A stretch of DNA of 64,000 bases from Shouchella sp047238345 (lineage in GTDB: Bacteria > Bacillota > Bacilli > Bacillales > Bacillaceae_D). The DNA lies in the NCBI RefSeq assembly GCF_047238345.1, contig NZ_JBDFMQ010000001.1, forward strand, positions 248,001 through 312,000. The letters are read 5' to 3'. A program made the position numbers and the translations under genes. The notes under the pieces were generated by a model that saw only the letters and a program-made list of their open reading frames with translations, ran no database searches and was not told the DNA's origin. Numbering within the stretch: position 1 is the first letter of the stretch; the number at the start of each line of letters is the position of its first letter. This document shows, piece after piece, positions 1-8,769 of this stretch.

Positions 1-2139
1 AGCACCAACGGGTATGCTGTATAAGATAACAAATAAAATAAATAATCCTTCTGTAATCTCTAAAGGAGTTAACTGTATGTTATCATCCCACCAGTCATTA
101 AACCGAATACGATTGACCGTTAGTTTTTCAAACACATGCACAAGCTCGGCTACTTCATGTCGAACTTCAATTTCGACATAGTTCCAACCATTTTCATCTA
201 GACCTGCAATTCGTGAACTAACTTCCAGAACCTTTTGGTCGCCATCTGGGGCTAAAAGATTTGTAATAGTCCGGTCTACCATTTCAATAGTAACGCTACC
301 TGGTGCAGCCGACACGATTTGTTCTGTCCAATTTCTAGCCTGATTATACAGCCCATCTATTGAAGTAATATTCCCAAGTTCAAACCATTCTCGCTTAGGA
401 TTTCCGAAGAAAATTCGACCTGAAAGAAATCCATCAATATACCTTGTGGAATATGGGTAGGACCTACTGAAATCTTTATTCGCACCTGTTTCCATTAAGA
501 TTTCTTTGTCACTCAAAGTCCATCCTTCGTTGAAGGAAGTTTCGAGGTGTCCCCAATTTGATTCAAAACCAAACACTTTTTCTGGTCGATTAAATTCAGC
601 AGTTCCTGGGTCCCGTCCAGAATTAATATTATTGTCTATAGCAATAGCTCCTGCACCTGAACCAATTGTAAATTCTTTAATTTGATCGAAAGCCCAGTTT
701 TGTGGGAGTGGATAGCCTAAATTTCCGCTAAATCCAGTTGACATTCCACTTACAAAACTATACTTAGCTAAATGTCTTTCACTGATAGCAATGCACGCGC
801 TTCGTGGCCCGTATATACCGATGTGGTAGATTGTTCCAAAGAATGAATGCATTGCAGCGTTTAGACCTCGGAAATAGTTCATAATTTGAGTATTTATTTC
901 ATGACCATAAGCATCAAAGTCTACTGCGAAGTAGATGGTTGTTCCACCAGGAAAACCAAAATCTAGCGCTGCTTGATAAGCTGCTTTATAATGCTCAACA
1001 CCAGTATTATAATCAAAGTCGTTGGCATTGCGCCCATCTAACTGGTAAATAGGGAAAATGGACATTCCTGCATTTAATATGTCTCTAACTTCATCATGGT
1101 AGAGTTTTTTATCGAAAGTGCTTCCCTCTACATTTGTCAAATAGCGCCCTACATGAGTGTACCCATTGTCCACTAGTGTTTTTGCTCTAGCTGGAGTTAC
1201 CCTGGTGCTTGTGTCACATGCGGTTCCAGGACGATCTGGATTTCCAGTACTCACCAATAGAGACAACCACGTGTCTTTGTTTAAATAACCGGTTATAGGA
1301 AGCATCGTAAACCGCTGAAATGAATTAATGATGTCTAACAGGCTAGTATCACTGTAATTCCAATTCGCATTTAAATTAGGTACGGAATACCGGTTAAAAA
1401 CAAGCGCATACTTAAATAATCGTACAAAAGGCGAGGTCGTACCTGGATGAAGGTTTGGTAGACCTGCTCGTGTTGCTGGACCCATTGCTCCAGTTTGTGA
1501 TGCTTTTGGAATTCCAATCTCAGTTTGTAACCCGTGGATAAGGGCTCTATTGGTCTGTCGTTGGTAATGTCCATCGCATGGATTCACTCCTGAATATTCA
1601 TAATAGCGATTATTAAGTGCACGTTGTATTTCTTGAACGGTTGTATCTCCTCCTGGAGTTAGACGATATGCATCCATTGTCAGTAGTGCTTGCATAACAT
1701 GAACGTAAACTTTCCCGTCTTGAATAGGTAACCCAGCGTCTCGTTGAAGGTTTTGGATACTTGATTTTGTTACTTCGTTGAAATAACCATTAAATCCACC
1801 TGGATCATACCCTTTGCAAATCATAGCCCCTTTTAAAATACGTAAAATATTGTGTGTTTTTTCATCTTCAAAGAACTCTGCTCCATCACCTTCTTCTAAC
1901 TCTCCAAAAGCTCGGTAAGCCGATTGTGTAGAAGGTCCAAAGTTATTAACTGGGCTCGTAATGCCAAGTTCTAATTGTAGTGCTCTTGTTAGCGCATAGA
2001 CAGTGGTCCAACCAGTTCTCCCGTTAACATCAATGGGATTCTCAAAGCTAGTGCGCCCTTCATATGTTCCATTTACCCACTGCTGAACTGAACGAACCCA
2101 AGGATCTCCTGAATTGGTCTGTGTTGTATTATTATCCAT
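1..2139 (-). CDS. Peptidoglycan-binding DUF1906-type glycoside-hydrolase-like protein (C-terminus cut by window edge)
   Basis: The frame is open without a stop from the ATG at 2139 to base 1, 713 codons, so the C-terminus lies outside the window. AAGGAG precedes the ATG. Residues about 14-300 contain repeated peptidoglycan-binding-like segments (for example VNGRTGWTTVYALTRALQLE and GPSTQSAY). Residues about 307-515 match the Rv2525c-like/DUF1906 glycoside-hydrolase-like fold: the start CDTSTRVTPARAKTL, then GYTHVGRYLTN, and the strand YFAVDFD at about 403-409, typical of GH25-like TIM barrels. The remaining ~200 residues are unassigned and end in a hydrophobic run. It lies downstream of amidase and holin genes on the same strand, so it is probably a cell-wall hydrolase or wall-targeted protein of that lysis cassette. 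Domain assignment is from motif reading; substrate is unknown. Confidence 0.8.
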   Translation of the reverse strand, partial: MDNNTTQTNSGDPWVRSVQQWVNGTYEGRTSFENPIDVNGRTGWTTVYALTRALQLELGITSPVNNFGPSTQSAYRAFGELEEGDGAEFFEDEKTHNILRILKGAMICKGYDPGGFNGYFNEVTKSSIQNLQRDAGLPIQDGKVYVHVMQALLTMDAYRLTPGGDTTVQEIQRALNNRYYEYSGVNPCDGHYQRQTNRALIHGLQTEIGIPKASQTGAMGPATRAGLPNLHPGTTSPFVRLFKYALVFNRYSVPNLNANWNYSDTSLLDIINSFQRFTMLPITGYLNKDTWLSLLVSTGNPDRPGTACDTSTRVTPARAKTLVDNGYTHVGRYLTNVEGSTFDKKLYHDEVRDILNAGMSIFPIYQLDGRNANDFDYNTGVEHYKAAYQAALDFGFPGGTTIYFAVDFDAYGHEINTQIMNYFRGLNAAMHSFFGTIYHIGIYGPRSACIAISERHLAKYSFVSGMSTGFSGNLGYPLPQNWAFDQIKEFTIGSGAGAIAIDNNINSGRDPGTAEFNRPEKVFGFESNWGHLETSFNEGWTLSDKEILMETGANKDFSRSYPYSTRYIDGFLSGRIFFGNPKREWFELGNITSIDGLYNQARNWTEQIVSAAPGSVTIEMVDRTITNLLAPDGDQKVLEVSSRIAGLDENGWNYVEIEVRHEVAELVHVFEKLTVNRIRFNDWWDDNIQLTPLEITEGLFILFVILYSIPVGA

Positions 2140-2215
2140 TTTATTCACTCCTTCTTTATTAATAATTAAAGTCTAAGTTTTATTTAGCTTAAGATCGTAC
2201 AAGAAAAGTACACGA

Positions 2216-2899
2216 TTACTGATTCCAAGTAGTTATATAGTTGGTGTTAGCCGTAATGAATAATCCGCTTTTTAATTGATACATCCATGATTCGTTTACC
2301 ATCAATTCTTTGTTTATAGTAAATACTTCACCTTTATTCACTGTTTTGTGTCTGCTATTCCAATCAGGCTTATTGTAAACCCAAAGGGATTCGGCTTTGA
2401 CTTTCAACATTTGTTTCAGATCTGTACCAAGTTCATCTATATTTAAATCGTCAATAAATCCATTCCAAGAGTTTAAGAGATTAGCAGGACAGTTTTTACC
2501 AGTCCAATGCTTATGTGAAACAATCGATGCAGCATCTATTCCCAACTCTTTCATTATTTGACGAACAACTGAAAGAGTGTTTATTCTGGCTGTTTCGAAG
2601 TTACCATCTTGGTTGACACAGATTTCAATTCCAATGGATTGCTTGTTTCCGTTCGACCCAGCATGCCAACCTTTCTCATTAAATGGAAGATGTTGAATAG
2701 CTTGTGTGTCATCAACAGTAATGTGCCAAGAAACTTGTCTATTTTGAGCGTCTGTCCCTTTTAGATAGCTAGCGTGCATTTTAGCGTTTGCACCAGTCGA
2801 AATGTTGGCTGTTTCATGAATGGTGATATATGAGGGATTTATAATGGTTCCAGGACGATTACTGTTACTTAATGGAATAAACTCTTTTTCTAATTTCAT
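2216..2899 (-). CDS. N-acetylmuramoyl-L-alanine amidase (Amidase_2 family, phage endolysin type)
   Basis: Cleaves the bond between MurNAc and the stem peptide. The N-terminus has the family hallmark SYITIHETAN with the first zinc-ligand His, and the second site SHKHWTGKNCP. The C-terminal ~60 residues (SLWVYNKPDWNSRHK...) look like a small SH3-like wall-binding module. An upstream in-frame GTG at 2908 exists, but AGGTG sits 6 nt before the ATG at 2899, and the GTG would have almost no spacing from its Shine-Dalgarno, so 2899 is preferred. It follows the holin by only a few bases. No signal peptide is visible, as expected for a holin-dependent endolysin. Confidence 0.9.
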   Translation of the reverse strand: MKLEKEFIPLSNSNRPGTIINPSYITIHETANISTGANAKMHASYLKGTDAQNRQVSWHITVDDTQAIQHLPFNEKGWHAGSNGNKQSIGIEICVNQDGNFETARINTLSVVRQIMKELGIDAASIVSHKHWTGKNCPANLLNSWNGFIDDLNIDELGTDLKQMLKVKAESLWVYNKPDWNSRHKTVNKGEVFTINKELMVNESWMYQLKSGLFITANTNYITTWNQ

Positions 2900-2908
2900 T
2901 TTTAGCAC

Positions 2909-3343
2909 CTACTCTTTAAATTTATTTTCAGTATTTCTTTCTAAATGAATCAGGATTCTTTTGAGAAATGGCGGTATATAAATACCGCTCTCATCAATAT
3001 TTTCAAGAATTGAAAGTATTTCATTAATGATATAAGCCCAAATGACCAAGGTTCTTAGAGTAGGTAGAGCCTCACCGTTCAATTCGTTAATTGAACTTTC
3101 TATTAGTAAAATGTCTAAAGTGTGGGCAATGCCTATTACAAAGAATATAATAATTTTTTTTATTAATCCTTTCCATCCTGTGTTGCTTGAGAGTTGTTTT
3201 GTTTTATAGGCTTTTATCATGCCCGTAATATAGTCGATCATTACGAAGATTAGTAAATATTGAATCAATATATCCCATCCCCCTGTCCAAAATGTAAAAA
3301 CAGTTGCTAGTAAGCTAAAGGTAATTTTAAATACGCTCTCCAA
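2909..3343 (-). CDS. Phage holin family protein (holin 4 / TcdE-like)
   Basis: A 144-residue membrane protein that begins at a TTG codon with AAAGGAG seven bases upstream. It has hydrophobic segments at about 5-40 (LLATVFTFWTGGWDILIQYL, LLIFVMIDYITGMIKAY), 60-85 and 95-115, and a charged C-terminal tail (KRILIHLERNTENKFKE). The DYITGMIKAYK and NTGWKGLIKKI motifs are characteristic of the phage_holin_4_1 family. Holins form membrane lesions that release the endolysin to the wall. It is directly followed by the amidase gene, the usual lysis pair. Confidence 0.88.
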   Translation of the reverse strand: MESVFKITFSLLATVFTFWTGGWDILIQYLLIFVMIDYITGMIKAYKTKQLSSNTGWKGLIKKIIIFFVIGIAHTLDILLIESSINELNGEALPTLRTLVIWAYIINEILSILENIDESGIYIPPFLKRILIHLERNTENKFKE

Positions 3344-3360
3344 GTAATCACTCCTTTAAA

Positions 3361-3393
3361 ATAAAGAGAACTAGCATCGCTAGCTCTCTTTAT
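3361..3393 (-). terminator. Hairpin between the ArpU-like gene and the holin
   Basis: Two 15-nt arms (3361-3375 and 3379-3393) pair with one mismatch around an ATC loop. On the minus strand the stem is followed by TTTTAAAGGAG, so a weak terminator or attenuator sits immediately before the holin ribosome site. It may separate the regulator transcript from the lysis genes. Confidence 0.55.
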
Positions 3394-3442
3394 TTACAAA
3401 CGATAAGTGAAAAATCATCTTTATTTGTACAAAGTTTTAACA

Positions 3443-3826
3443 TTACATCCACCCCAATCGTTTAGCAATTAACTTAATAAAGTCATTTTTATAATTGTGA
3501 GCGGTGTTTCGATGCATATTTAATTCCAATGCGATTCCATCCCATGTTAAATTTTTATTGCTCCAATACCTTAATTTAATTACTTGTTGTTGTTCTTCCG
3601 GCGACTCATCGTAAGTTTGTTTTATGACAGAAACGATGTCCTCCATTTTTCTTATTCTTTTATTTACAAACGCCATTGTCATTGTTTTGTTGTTTTCATG
3701 AGTAAAACTCTTATCTAAAAATCCATTCCTTAACATATAGGCAATTTCATGCTCAGTTTCTTTAATCACTTTGATTTCATTTTCAATATGTTTCACGGTT
3801 GCTTGTCTTAATTTTGTTGGGTTCAT
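3443..3826 (-). CDS. ArpU/RinA-like phage transcriptional regulator
   Basis: A 127-residue cytoplasmic protein. The C-terminal half, from about residue 80, reads QQVIKLRYWSNKNLTWDGIA then HMHRNTAHNYKNDF-like text, a sigma-70 region 4-like helix-turn-helix as in the ArpU/RinA family of phage late-gene regulators. Its start is set at the ATG at 3826 because GGAGG lies 8 nt upstream; the in-frame ATG at 3841 has no ribosome site and itself overlaps that GGAGG. Downstream on the same strand are holin, amidase and the wall hydrolase, so it is the natural activator or switch of the cassette. The family assignment is moderately sure; its target is inferred. Confidence 0.75.
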   Translation of the reverse strand: MNPTKLRQATVKHIENEIKVIKETEHEIAYMLRNGFLDKSFTHENNKTMTMAFVNKRIRKMEDIVSVIKQTYDESPEEQQQVIKLRYWSNKNLTWDGIALELNMHRNTAHNYKNDFIKLIAKRLGWM

Positions 3827-3854
3827 CGCTATCGCCTCCAAATAAAAAATAGTC

Positions 3855-3909
3855 TACTTATAATAAGAACATATGTTCTTATTATAAGTAAGGATTACTA
3901 AAATCTCAA
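3855..3909 (-). promoter_or_regulatory. Promoter with a LexA-like (SOS) box inside a 36-bp perfect palindrome
   Basis: On the minus strand TTGAGA (3909-3904), 17-nt spacer, TATAAT (3886-3881) forms a near-consensus sigma-A promoter. The -10 element lies inside a perfect 36-bp palindrome at 3855-3890 whose centre is GAACATATGTTC (3867-3878). That centre matches the Gram-positive LexA/DinR core GAAC-N4-GTTC, just downstream of the -10, where a repressor would block initiation. The gene start at 3826 is about 45 nt downstream of the expected transcription start. Sequence match is direct; LexA binding is inferred. Confidence 0.7.
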
Positions 3910-4059
3910 TCTATAGCCTAATGAGATTAGTAATACAAAATTATCAAAAATCCCCTCAAAATAAATACATTTTTTGCACAATGTTAAACTAGATGATTTG
4001 AAAATCAGCAGTGTGTTATCATTGCTAATAAATAAAAATTCATGCAAAAGGGGGATATT

Positions 4060-4602
4060 ATGAAGGTTTATTTTGGTGCGTATCTGTTCTTTCTGTTCGT
4101 ATTTCTTAGTGGATGTACTGGCATTGAAAAAGTAGCACAAATAGGAGATTCATTGGACGATTTTGAAAGCGTTTATGGCGATTTTGAATTAGATGAGTCA
4201 CAAGGTTTTCCAACTGCATTCTTTCCAAGCGGTCATTTACATGTTGAATTTAATGCTTTTGATGAGGAATACAAAGCGAGAGCAGTTAATGGAAAAATTA
4301 CATCTCATGAATCGATTGAAGAGGCTTTAAGTGAAATAAAGGAACTCTTTATACCAAAGGAATTTGAATATATGGGACCAAATTGTAATAATCAAATAGT
4401 AGCCGAGCTACATGGAGAAAAAACAGATATTCCAAGTTTCTATTTTGTAGAAGAAGATCAATTAGCAATTGAGGTTTCGCTGAACACGATTGACGGTGAT
4501 ATTTCAGAGAGGGTGAGGGTTGAAGAAATAGGGTCTATTGGAGAGGTAAGGTATGCTTGTGAAATAGACGTAGATGAATCGATTGAAGTAGGTGATATTT
4601 AA
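4060..4602 (+). CDS. Hypothetical lipoprotein
   Basis: A 180-residue protein with a type II signal peptide: MKVYFGAYLFFLFVFLSGC, lipobox LSGC at about 16-19. The mature part is acidic, with no family I recognise. The start is the ATG at 4060, because AAGGGGG lies about 6 nt before it; an in-frame ATG at 4042 overlaps that region and lacks its own site. It is followed after 90 bases by a second lipoprotein in the same direction, perhaps a related pair. It is probably anchored on the outer face of the membrane. Function unknown. Confidence 0.8.
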   Translation: MKVYFGAYLFFLFVFLSGCTGIEKVAQIGDSLDDFESVYGDFELDESQGFPTAFFPSGHLHVEFNAFDEEYKARAVNGKITSHESIEEALSEIKELFIPKEFEYMGPNCNNQIVAELHGEKTDIPSFYFVEEDQLAIEVSLNTIDGDISERVRVEEIGSIGEVRYACEIDVDESIEVGDI

Positions 4603-4693
4603 ATGCTGTTATACCACTTAATGCTGTGCAAACCGTAGTGATAATGTCATACGAACATCAGTAAAATTTACGTTACAGAAAGGTGGCTTAATT

Positions 4694-5551
4694 ATGAAAT
4701 ATAGATATTTATTTGTTCCATTGCTGCTCTTTATCTCAGGTTGTTCTAATGAAAGCATAAATACTGAAGATAGTGAGACATCAGATCATACAGCATCAAC
4801 AGCCGATCATTCAAGCGAGGATTCAGTTACTATTGGGTACGAGTACGATTGGGATAATGTCGAACGAGATTTATATAGTTTAGAATCTCAATTAGATCAA
4901 GAGGATTACACTAAGATTGAAACGTTTTTCCATACATTTAAGCTTCCAGAAGAAGGTCGCTTAAACCTTGATGAGGCCAGGGAGTACTATGAGCAAGATG
5001 GAGAAGTGGATCTTGATTATGATTTTTCAGAAAGTGAGATCTATTACAAGAACTTTCTCATTTTTGATGAGGATACCAATATGGCAACGAGTACCAATAT
5101 TTTTGGATTTGATTCGAACACGCTTGATCCTATACAACCTTTTGAAACCCAAGCTGTCGGTTTGTTCATGAGTATTGTTAAAGAATTATATACCGACGGT
5201 TTCGTATCTCCTAACGGTGAGCGAGTAGACTCACTTGGAGAAGAGTTAACGGAGGAAGAACATACATATTTAACTGATGACTCATTCTATACGGTCAATC
5301 AGGAAGAGAATAGTTTACCAAAAGGTTGGGGAGCTTTACAAGCTACAATTGATCGGATTGAAACACAGCTTGAATATATAGAACCCTATTTAAAAGAATA
5401 CCAAGAATTGCATTTATGGTCATCTGAAACAAGACAGTATGTTCAGGTTGCTGATTCCATAAGTTATCATGATTATGAGGAAGCCTATAAATATGTAATA
5501 GAAGCAACGAACAACATTGAACGCTTAGTAGAGACTCTCCCAGATAAATAA
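4694..5551 (+). CDS. Hypothetical lipoprotein with DUF3994-like length, very acidic
   Basis: A 285-residue lipoprotein: MKYRYLFVPLLLFISGC with lipobox ISGC, followed by a Ser/Thr/Asp/Glu-rich linker to about residue 50. The remainder is helical-looking and acidic (SLESQLDQEDYTKIETFF, IEPYLKEYQELHLWS). AAAGGTGG precedes the ATG. I do not recognise a named domain with certainty; the family label in the call is only a length and composition resemblance. It ends just before a strong hairpin terminator, so it is probably the last gene of a two-lipoprotein transcription unit. Confidence 0.75.
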   Translation: MKYRYLFVPLLLFISGCSNESINTEDSETSDHTASTADHSSEDSVTIGYEYDWDNVERDLYSLESQLDQEDYTKIETFFHTFKLPEEGRLNLDEAREYYEQDGEVDLDYDFSESEIYYKNFLIFDEDTNMATSTNIFGFDSNTLDPIQPFETQAVGLFMSIVKELYTDGFVSPNGERVDSLGEELTEEEHTYLTDDSFYTVNQEENSLPKGWGALQATIDRIETQLEYIEPYLKEYQELHLWSSETRQYVQVADSISYHDYEEAYKYVIEATNNIERLVETLPDK

Positions 5552-5555
5552 AATT

Positions 5556-5579
5556 AGAGGTAGCCTTTAGGCTACCTCT
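5556..5579. terminator. Bidirectional terminator
   Basis: Perfect 10-bp stem (AGAGGTAGCC / GGCTACCTCT) with a TTTA loop, between convergent genes at 5551 and 5590. U-rich sequence follows on both sides. Confidence 0.85.
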
Positions 5580-5589
5580 GTTGTTTAGT

Positions 5590-5838
5590 TTAAACAAAAA
5601 GATCTTCGCTTAATTGGTACTTGTGTTGTACCCCTTCTTTAATTGACTCAAGGAATTCATTCACTTCATTTTCATCTAAGTGATAAAATAGTTCAGCTTC
5701 TAGTAAATTTTCTTGTTTATCCAAATAGCTGACAATGGCTAAGAATTGACCTTCCAAAATCTTCTCTTTATCAACTAAGACCTCTTCTTGTTCAATCATA
5801 AGAATATTATCGTCACCTTGTTTTTTAAAAGTAATCAT
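5590..5838 (-). CDS. Small acidic hypothetical protein
   Basis: An 82-residue protein, MITFKKQGDDNILMIEQEEV..., with GGAGG about 8 nt before the ATG. It is rich in Glu/Leu with no signal peptide or membrane segment, so it is probably cytoplasmic. The alternation of short strands and a C-terminal helix (NEVNEFLESIKEGVQ) suggests a small alpha/beta fold. I do not recognise the family. It stands alone between two terminators or promoters. Confidence 0.65.
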   Translation of the reverse strand: MITFKKQGDDNILMIEQEEVLVDKEKILEGQFLAIVSYLDKQENLLEAELFYHLDENEVNEFLESIKEGVQHKYQLSEDLFV

Positions 5839-5901
5839 GATTTTTCCTCCAGAGTTTTTATTGAATTTTAGTGTCTAGGTTAAAATGCGCTAAAAGACAG
5901 T

Positions 5902-6264
5902 TTAAGAATGATAAAACTGTGGTGAAGTACTGTTAACATTTTGCAGACCCCATATGACTCGCATAGCGGCTCCGGTCTTCCTCACATTTGTATACGTCTC
6001 ATCGACTCGACCAGGTCCTACTTGTGGATCACAAAATTCTCTATTAGGTCTTGATCCAATTGTTTCCCAGACCGCAGATGTAACCATACGTTGTAGTCTG
6101 CTGTTTACATAGGTACAACTAGCAACACAAGGCCCACAATTATAAACAGAAACAAGGACATTATTGTGTGAAGAAATACTGTGAGTAATAGCAGTGTCTA
6201 TTGGTCTAAGAACTCCTCCACCTCCGTGCATCTGACGGTTATAAGATCGATAAATAGTAGCCAT
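5902..6264 (-). CDS. Hypothetical Cys-containing protein
   Basis: A 120-residue protein with a good AAAGGAG site upstream of the ATG at 6264. No signal peptide or transmembrane segment is apparent. It has a glycine run near the N-terminus (MHGGGGVLRP) and a CGPCVASC cluster at about residues 43-50 plus a later Cys in REFCDPQVGPG. The cluster could bind metal or form disulfides. No family recognised. It sits just left of the arsenic island, in opposite direction to arsR. Confidence 0.6.
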   Translation of the reverse strand: MATIYRSYNRQMHGGGGVLRPIDTAITHSISSHNNVLVSVYNCGPCVASCTYVNSRLQRMVTSAVWETIGSRPNREFCDPQVGPGRVDETYTNVRKTGAAMRVIWGLQNVNSTSPQFYHS

Positions 6265-6679
6265 AAATAATTTCTCCTTTTAATAGAATTAATAAATCGT
6301 TGTGATTTATTTAAGTTAATTTTAGTTAATAATGAACAGGTATTCGTCTAAATAAAGTACAAGATACTTTAAACAAGAACAACTTAAAAACATCAATGAT
6401 GTGACCGGGATATTTTTTTCCGAAATAATAATGCATAAAGAAATTACAACTGTTTGGCAAACATATGAATCGTTTTAAACAGCAAATTAAGTACACGCTA
6501 AATAAATTAAAGAAGATTAACGGAACATAAACTATTGAATACTGTATGAATAGGGTGTACTTATAACAAACATAATGCAATAGTGATGTTGAATTTAGGA
6601 AGAAACATACACATTACATAACCATTGACTTATATTAACTATTGCTTATATAATGTGTTTTGAATAGGGGCGTGAACAA
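6265..6679. other. AT-rich intergenic region with the arsR promoter
   Basis: No convincing gene is seen in these 415 bases; an 84-codon minus-strand frame at 6326-6580 has no ribosome site and odd composition. At the right end TTGACT (6625-6630), 18 nt, TATAAT (6649-6654) forms the arsR promoter. The spacer contains two CTTATAT repeats around TTAACTATTG, a possible ArsR operator. Confidence 0.6.
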
Positions 6680-7021
6680 ATGATAAAAGAAAAATTAAGC
6701 CTAAAGGATATTTCTTCTTGTCTAAAGGTTGTAGCTGATCCAAATCGATTTTTAATGCTAAAGCTTTTAACGAAAAGGGCTTTCTGTGTATGTGAATTTG
6801 TTGAGATGTTAAGCATAAGTCAACCTGCTGTCAGTCAACATTTACGGAAGCTGAAAGAGCAAGGCTTACTTATTGAAGAAAGGAAAGAACAGTGGAGATA
6901 TTTTTCACTAAACGAGAGATCTTCATACTACCCCATCATTCAAGATTTGCTTGAACACAGCGACGATCAGGATGAACGCTACCTTCAAGCTTTAGACAGA
7001 GAAGGGCTTGCGAAGTGCTAG
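6680..7021 (+). CDS. arsR: ArsR-family arsenite-responsive repressor
   Basis: A 113-residue winged-helix SmtB/ArsR protein. The DNA-recognition region SQPAVSQHLRKLKEQGLL at about 52-70 is typical, and CVCEF at residues 36-40 is the alpha-3 metal site of classical As(III)-binding ArsR proteins (ELCVCDL in others). A further Cys is at 14. It represses its own operon until arsenite binds. The start ATG follows GGGGCGTG. arsB follows within 16 bases, and a promoter with possible operator lies just upstream. Confidence 0.93.
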   Translation: MIKEKLSLKDISSCLKVVADPNRFLMLKLLTKRAFCVCEFVEMLSISQPAVSQHLRKLKEQGLLIEERKEQWRYFSLNERSSYYPIIQDLLEHSDDQDERYLQALDREGLAKC

Positions 7022-7037
7022 GGAGGAATTTTTACTA

Positions 7038-8333
7038 ATGGAAGTTTTTTTAGCAGCATCAATTTTTATTGTGACTTTAATTTTTGTCATATGGCAACCC
7101 AGGAATTTGAACATTGGTTGGTCTGCCTGTGCTGGTGCTGTTCTGGCTCTTTTGCTTGGTGTTGTCAGTTTTACAGATGTGCTTGAAGTAACAGATATTG
7201 TCTGGAACGCTACGCTTACATTCATTGCTGTTATTATTATTTCGCTCATTCTTGACGAAATAGGCTTTTTCGAATGGTCGGCTTTGCATATGGCCAGAGT
7301 GGCAAAAGGGAACGCTGTTTTAATGTTTATTTATGTTTGTTTGCTTGGATCAGTAGTTGCTGCTTTTTTTGCCAATGACGGTGCCGCTCTCATATTAACT
7401 CCAATTGTATTAGCGATGGTACGTTCATTAAATTTCAATGAGAAAATGGTTTTTCCATTCATTATAGCAAGTGGCTTCATTGCAGATACAACGTCGCTTC
7501 CACTTGTCGTCAGTAACTTAGTTAATATTGTATCTGCTGATTTCTTCGGTATTGGTTTTATTGAGTACGCGACTCGAATGATCGTGCCAAACTTCTTTGC
7601 TCTAATCGCAAGCATTATTGTGCTGCTCCTTTATTTTAGAAAAAGCATACCTAGACGTTACGATTACTCTGAGTTGAAACAACCGGAACTTGCAATTAAA
7701 GATCCAAAAATGTTCCGTATTTCTTGGATCGTTTTAGGACTGCTATTTTTTGGTTATTTGGTAAGCGAGTTTATAGAAGTGCCAGTATCTTTTGTTGCAG
7801 GCTCAATTGCAATTATCTTCTTACTGATCTCGAGAAGAAGTCGGGCTGTAAATACGAAGGTGGTACTAAAGGACGCACCATGGAACATTGTGTTTTTTTC
7901 CATAGGAATGTATGTCGTTGTTTATGGACTTCGTAATGTTGGATTAACAGATGTACTAGCAGATGCAATCTTTATGGTTGCCGATAAAGGATTGTTTGCC
8001 GCAACTATGGGAATGGGTTTTATTGCCGCAATTCTATCCTCAATTATGAATAACATGCCAACAGTATTAATTAATGCCATTGCCATTGCGGAATCAGGAA
8101 CAACGGGACTGACAAAAGAAGCCTTAATTTACGCAAATGTTATTGGAGCTGATTTGGGACCGAAGATTACTCCAATTGGTTCTCTAGCTACTCTTCTATG
8201 GCTACACGTTTTATCAAAAAAAGGTGTAAAAATTTCGTGGGGAACGTATTTCAAGACAGGTATTATCATAACTCTTCCTGTTTTGTTTATTACACTACTT
8301 GGACTCTATATGTGGTTATTATTAATTTATTAA
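7038..8333 (+). CDS. arsB: Arsenite efflux transporter ArsB
   Basis: A 431-residue integral membrane protein with about a dozen hydrophobic helices, colinear with the ArsB/NhaD ion-transporter family. Recognisable stretches include FFANDGAALILTPIVLAMVR, FIIASGFIADTTSLPLVVSN, and a second-half mirror SSIMNNMPTVLINAIA with LGPKITPIGSLATLLWL. It exports As(OH)3 or antimonite by proton antiport. Starts at the ATG at 7038 after AGGGAGGA; the open frame extends upstream but without a site. Lies between arsR and arsC. Confidence 0.95.
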   Translation: MEVFLAASIFIVTLIFVIWQPRNLNIGWSACAGAVLALLLGVVSFTDVLEVTDIVWNATLTFIAVIIISLILDEIGFFEWSALHMARVAKGNAVLMFIYVCLLGSVVAAFFANDGAALILTPIVLAMVRSLNFNEKMVFPFIIASGFIADTTSLPLVVSNLVNIVSADFFGIGFIEYATRMIVPNFFALIASIIVLLLYFRKSIPRRYDYSELKQPELAIKDPKMFRISWIVLGLLFFGYLVSEFIEVPVSFVAGSIAIIFLLISRRSRAVNTKVVLKDAPWNIVFFSIGMYVVVYGLRNVGLTDVLADAIFMVADKGLFAATMGMGFIAAILSSIMNNMPTVLINAIAIAESGTTGLTKEALIYANVIGADLGPKITPIGSLATLLWLHVLSKKGVKISWGTYFKTGIIITLPVLFITLLGLYMWLLLIY

Positions 8334-8345
8334 AGGAGAAATAAA

Positions 8346-8762
8346 ATGAAAAAGACAATTTATTTTTTATGTACAGGTAATTCATGTCGTTCGCAAATGG
8401 CAGAAGGATGGGCAAAACACTATTTAAGTGATGCTTGGTGTGTATATAGTGCTGGAATAGAAGCTCACGGGCTTAATCCCAATGCAGTAAAAGCAATGGC
8501 TGAAGTAGATATTGATATTACAAATCAAACTTCTGACGTTATTGACAGTGAAATCCTAAATAGCGCTGATTTAGTTGTGACTTTATGTGGGGACGCAGCA
8601 GACAAATGTCCAATGACTCCTCCACATGTTAAACGAGAACATTGGGGTTTTGACGATCCTGCGAAAGCAGTGGGAAATGAGGAAGAGAAATGGGCATTTT
8701 TCCAACGAGTGCGTGATGAGATTGGCTCAAGAATAAGAGAATTTAAAGAGACAGGAAAATAA
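8346..8762 (+). CDS. arsC: Arsenate reductase, thioredoxin-dependent (low-molecular-weight phosphatase fold)
   Basis: A 138-residue enzyme that reduces arsenate to arsenite for export by ArsB. The P-loop is CTGNSCRS with the nucleophile Cys9 (Cys14 and Arg15 in the same loop), and the redox pair for the disulfide cascade is Cys81 and Cys88 (LCGDAADKCP). The length and motifs equal Bacillus/Staphylococcus ArsC. GGAG precedes the ATG 12 nt after arsB. A terminator follows. Confidence 0.96.
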   Translation: MKKTIYFLCTGNSCRSQMAEGWAKHYLSDAWCVYSAGIEAHGLNPNAVKAMAEVDIDITNQTSDVIDSEILNSADLVVTLCGDAADKCPMTPPHVKREHWGFDDPAKAVGNEEEKWAFFQRVRDEIGSRIREFKETGK

Positions 8763-8769
8763 TCTAAAG

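Noticed and set aside
1371..1574. 67-codon frame inside the DUF1906-type gene
   Set aside because: The long open frame from 2139 to the window edge explains this region; the short one is a shadow.
3855..3890. 36-bp palindrome as an intrinsic terminator
   Set aside because: No T run directly after the stem on either strand, and a full promoter overlaps it; operator fits better.
3898..4140. 80-codon minus-strand frame
   Set aside because: Overlaps the start of the lipoprotein gene and the promoter region, no ribosome site, AT-driven composition.
6326..6580. 84-codon minus-strand frame with many Cys/Phe/Tyr
   Set aside because: No ribosome site and unnatural composition in AT-rich spacer; treated as intergenic.
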